Of a stretch of DNA of 37,839 bases, positions 37,727 to 37,839 are shown in pieces. The stretch is from a virus. Position 1 is the first letter of the stretch; each line of letters begins with the position of its first letter. Location of the stretch: IMG/VR virus record IMGVR_UViG_3300030098_006363, positions 1-37,839 of that record; one strand, written 5' to 3'. Position numbers and translations under genes: made by a program. Below the pieces are notes generated by a model. That model searched no databases, was not told where the DNA came from, and saw only the letters and a list, made by a program, of their open reading frames with translations.

Positions 37727-37839
37727 TTGCTAACCCCCTTGTACTTTTCAAAAGATCTCAAACCGCCAAGTCCAAGCATACCCATCAGAACAGGCATCAT
37801 CTCGCTCATGTCCATAGCTGGCAACTCAACCAGGTAGCC
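37629..37839. repeat. Terminal direct repeat, right copy
   Basis: Homologue of positions 1-211, with 15 silent mismatches. It supports a circular map of about 37628 bp. Confidence 0.95.
37723..37839 (-). CDS. Holin, C-terminal fragment cut by window edge
   Basis: This encodes the last 38 residues of the 3-TM holin (GYLVELPAMDMSEMMPVLMG onward), identical in protein sequence to the complete gene at 95-499. Eleven base differences from that copy are all silent. The fragment is cut by the window end, not by mutation. Confidence 0.9.
   Translation of the reverse strand, partial: GYLVELPAMDMSEMMPVLMGMLGLGGLRSFEKYKGVSK

Overview
The window is an almost complete, probably circularly permuted genome of a temperate short-tailed phage (podovirus) of a Gram-negative host. 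The base composition is fairly low in G+C. The host is most likely a marine-type alphaproteobacterium, but that is inferred only from the general look of the proteins. The first 211 bases recur at the end (37629-37839) with 15 differences, so the unit length is about 37628 bp and the map closes into a circle. All 15 differences are silent in the holin and lysozyme genes, so the two ends look like two related strains rather than one molecule with sequencing errors.

Layout. The late genes run leftward from about 23.4 kb through position 1 and, on the circle, into 37.7-37.3 kb. In order they encode terminase small subunit, small regulators, terminase large subunit, portal, four small basic proteins, a pre-scaffold protein, scaffold, major capsid protein, a small capsid-associated protein, tail tubular proteins A and B (T7 gp11/gp12 types), three internal virion proteins (T7 gp14-16 types), a T7-type tail fibre with a collagen-like insert, a tail assembly chaperone, and a lysis block of membrane proteins, lipoprotein, 3-TM holin and GH24 lysozyme. 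Neighbouring genes are tightly coupled, mostly by ATGA, TGATG or TAATG overlaps.

The early and accessory genes run rightward. The 23.9-27.2 kb block has small membrane proteins, hypothetical proteins and a DUF932-like protein. A leftward S24/LexA-type repressor (27.2-27.8 kb) faces a rightward Cro-like gene at 28.0 kb. Then come an endonuclease, a lambda O-like initiator carrying iteron-like repeats inside its gene, a putative helicase loader, a YqaJ-type exonuclease, a possible annealing protein, SSB, a DnaA-domain/zinc-ribbon protein, an excisionase-like gene and a tyrosine integrase. An attP region follows. After it lies a moron-like cluster with a small cytosine methyltransferase-like protein, an XF1762-like protein, tiny hypothetical genes and a DUF5664-type protein.

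How it works together (inference). The 16-bp inverted repeat ACTGCA-N4-TGCAGT lies in the spacer of the Cro-side promoter (28.0 kb) and of the recombination-operon promoter (29.77 kb). A variant overlaps a leftward promoter at 22.74 kb, and two degenerate copies lie beside the repressor gene, so one repressor may control all of these. Next to the integrase the phage carries the 5' half of tRNA-Ser(GCU), a good promoter in front of it, and paired ACACGGG repeats on either side. Integration would give a hybrid tRNA gene with phage 5' half and promoter and host 3' half. The virion module is T7-like, but there is no phage RNA polymerase or DNA polymerase; control and replication are lambda-like and depend on the host.
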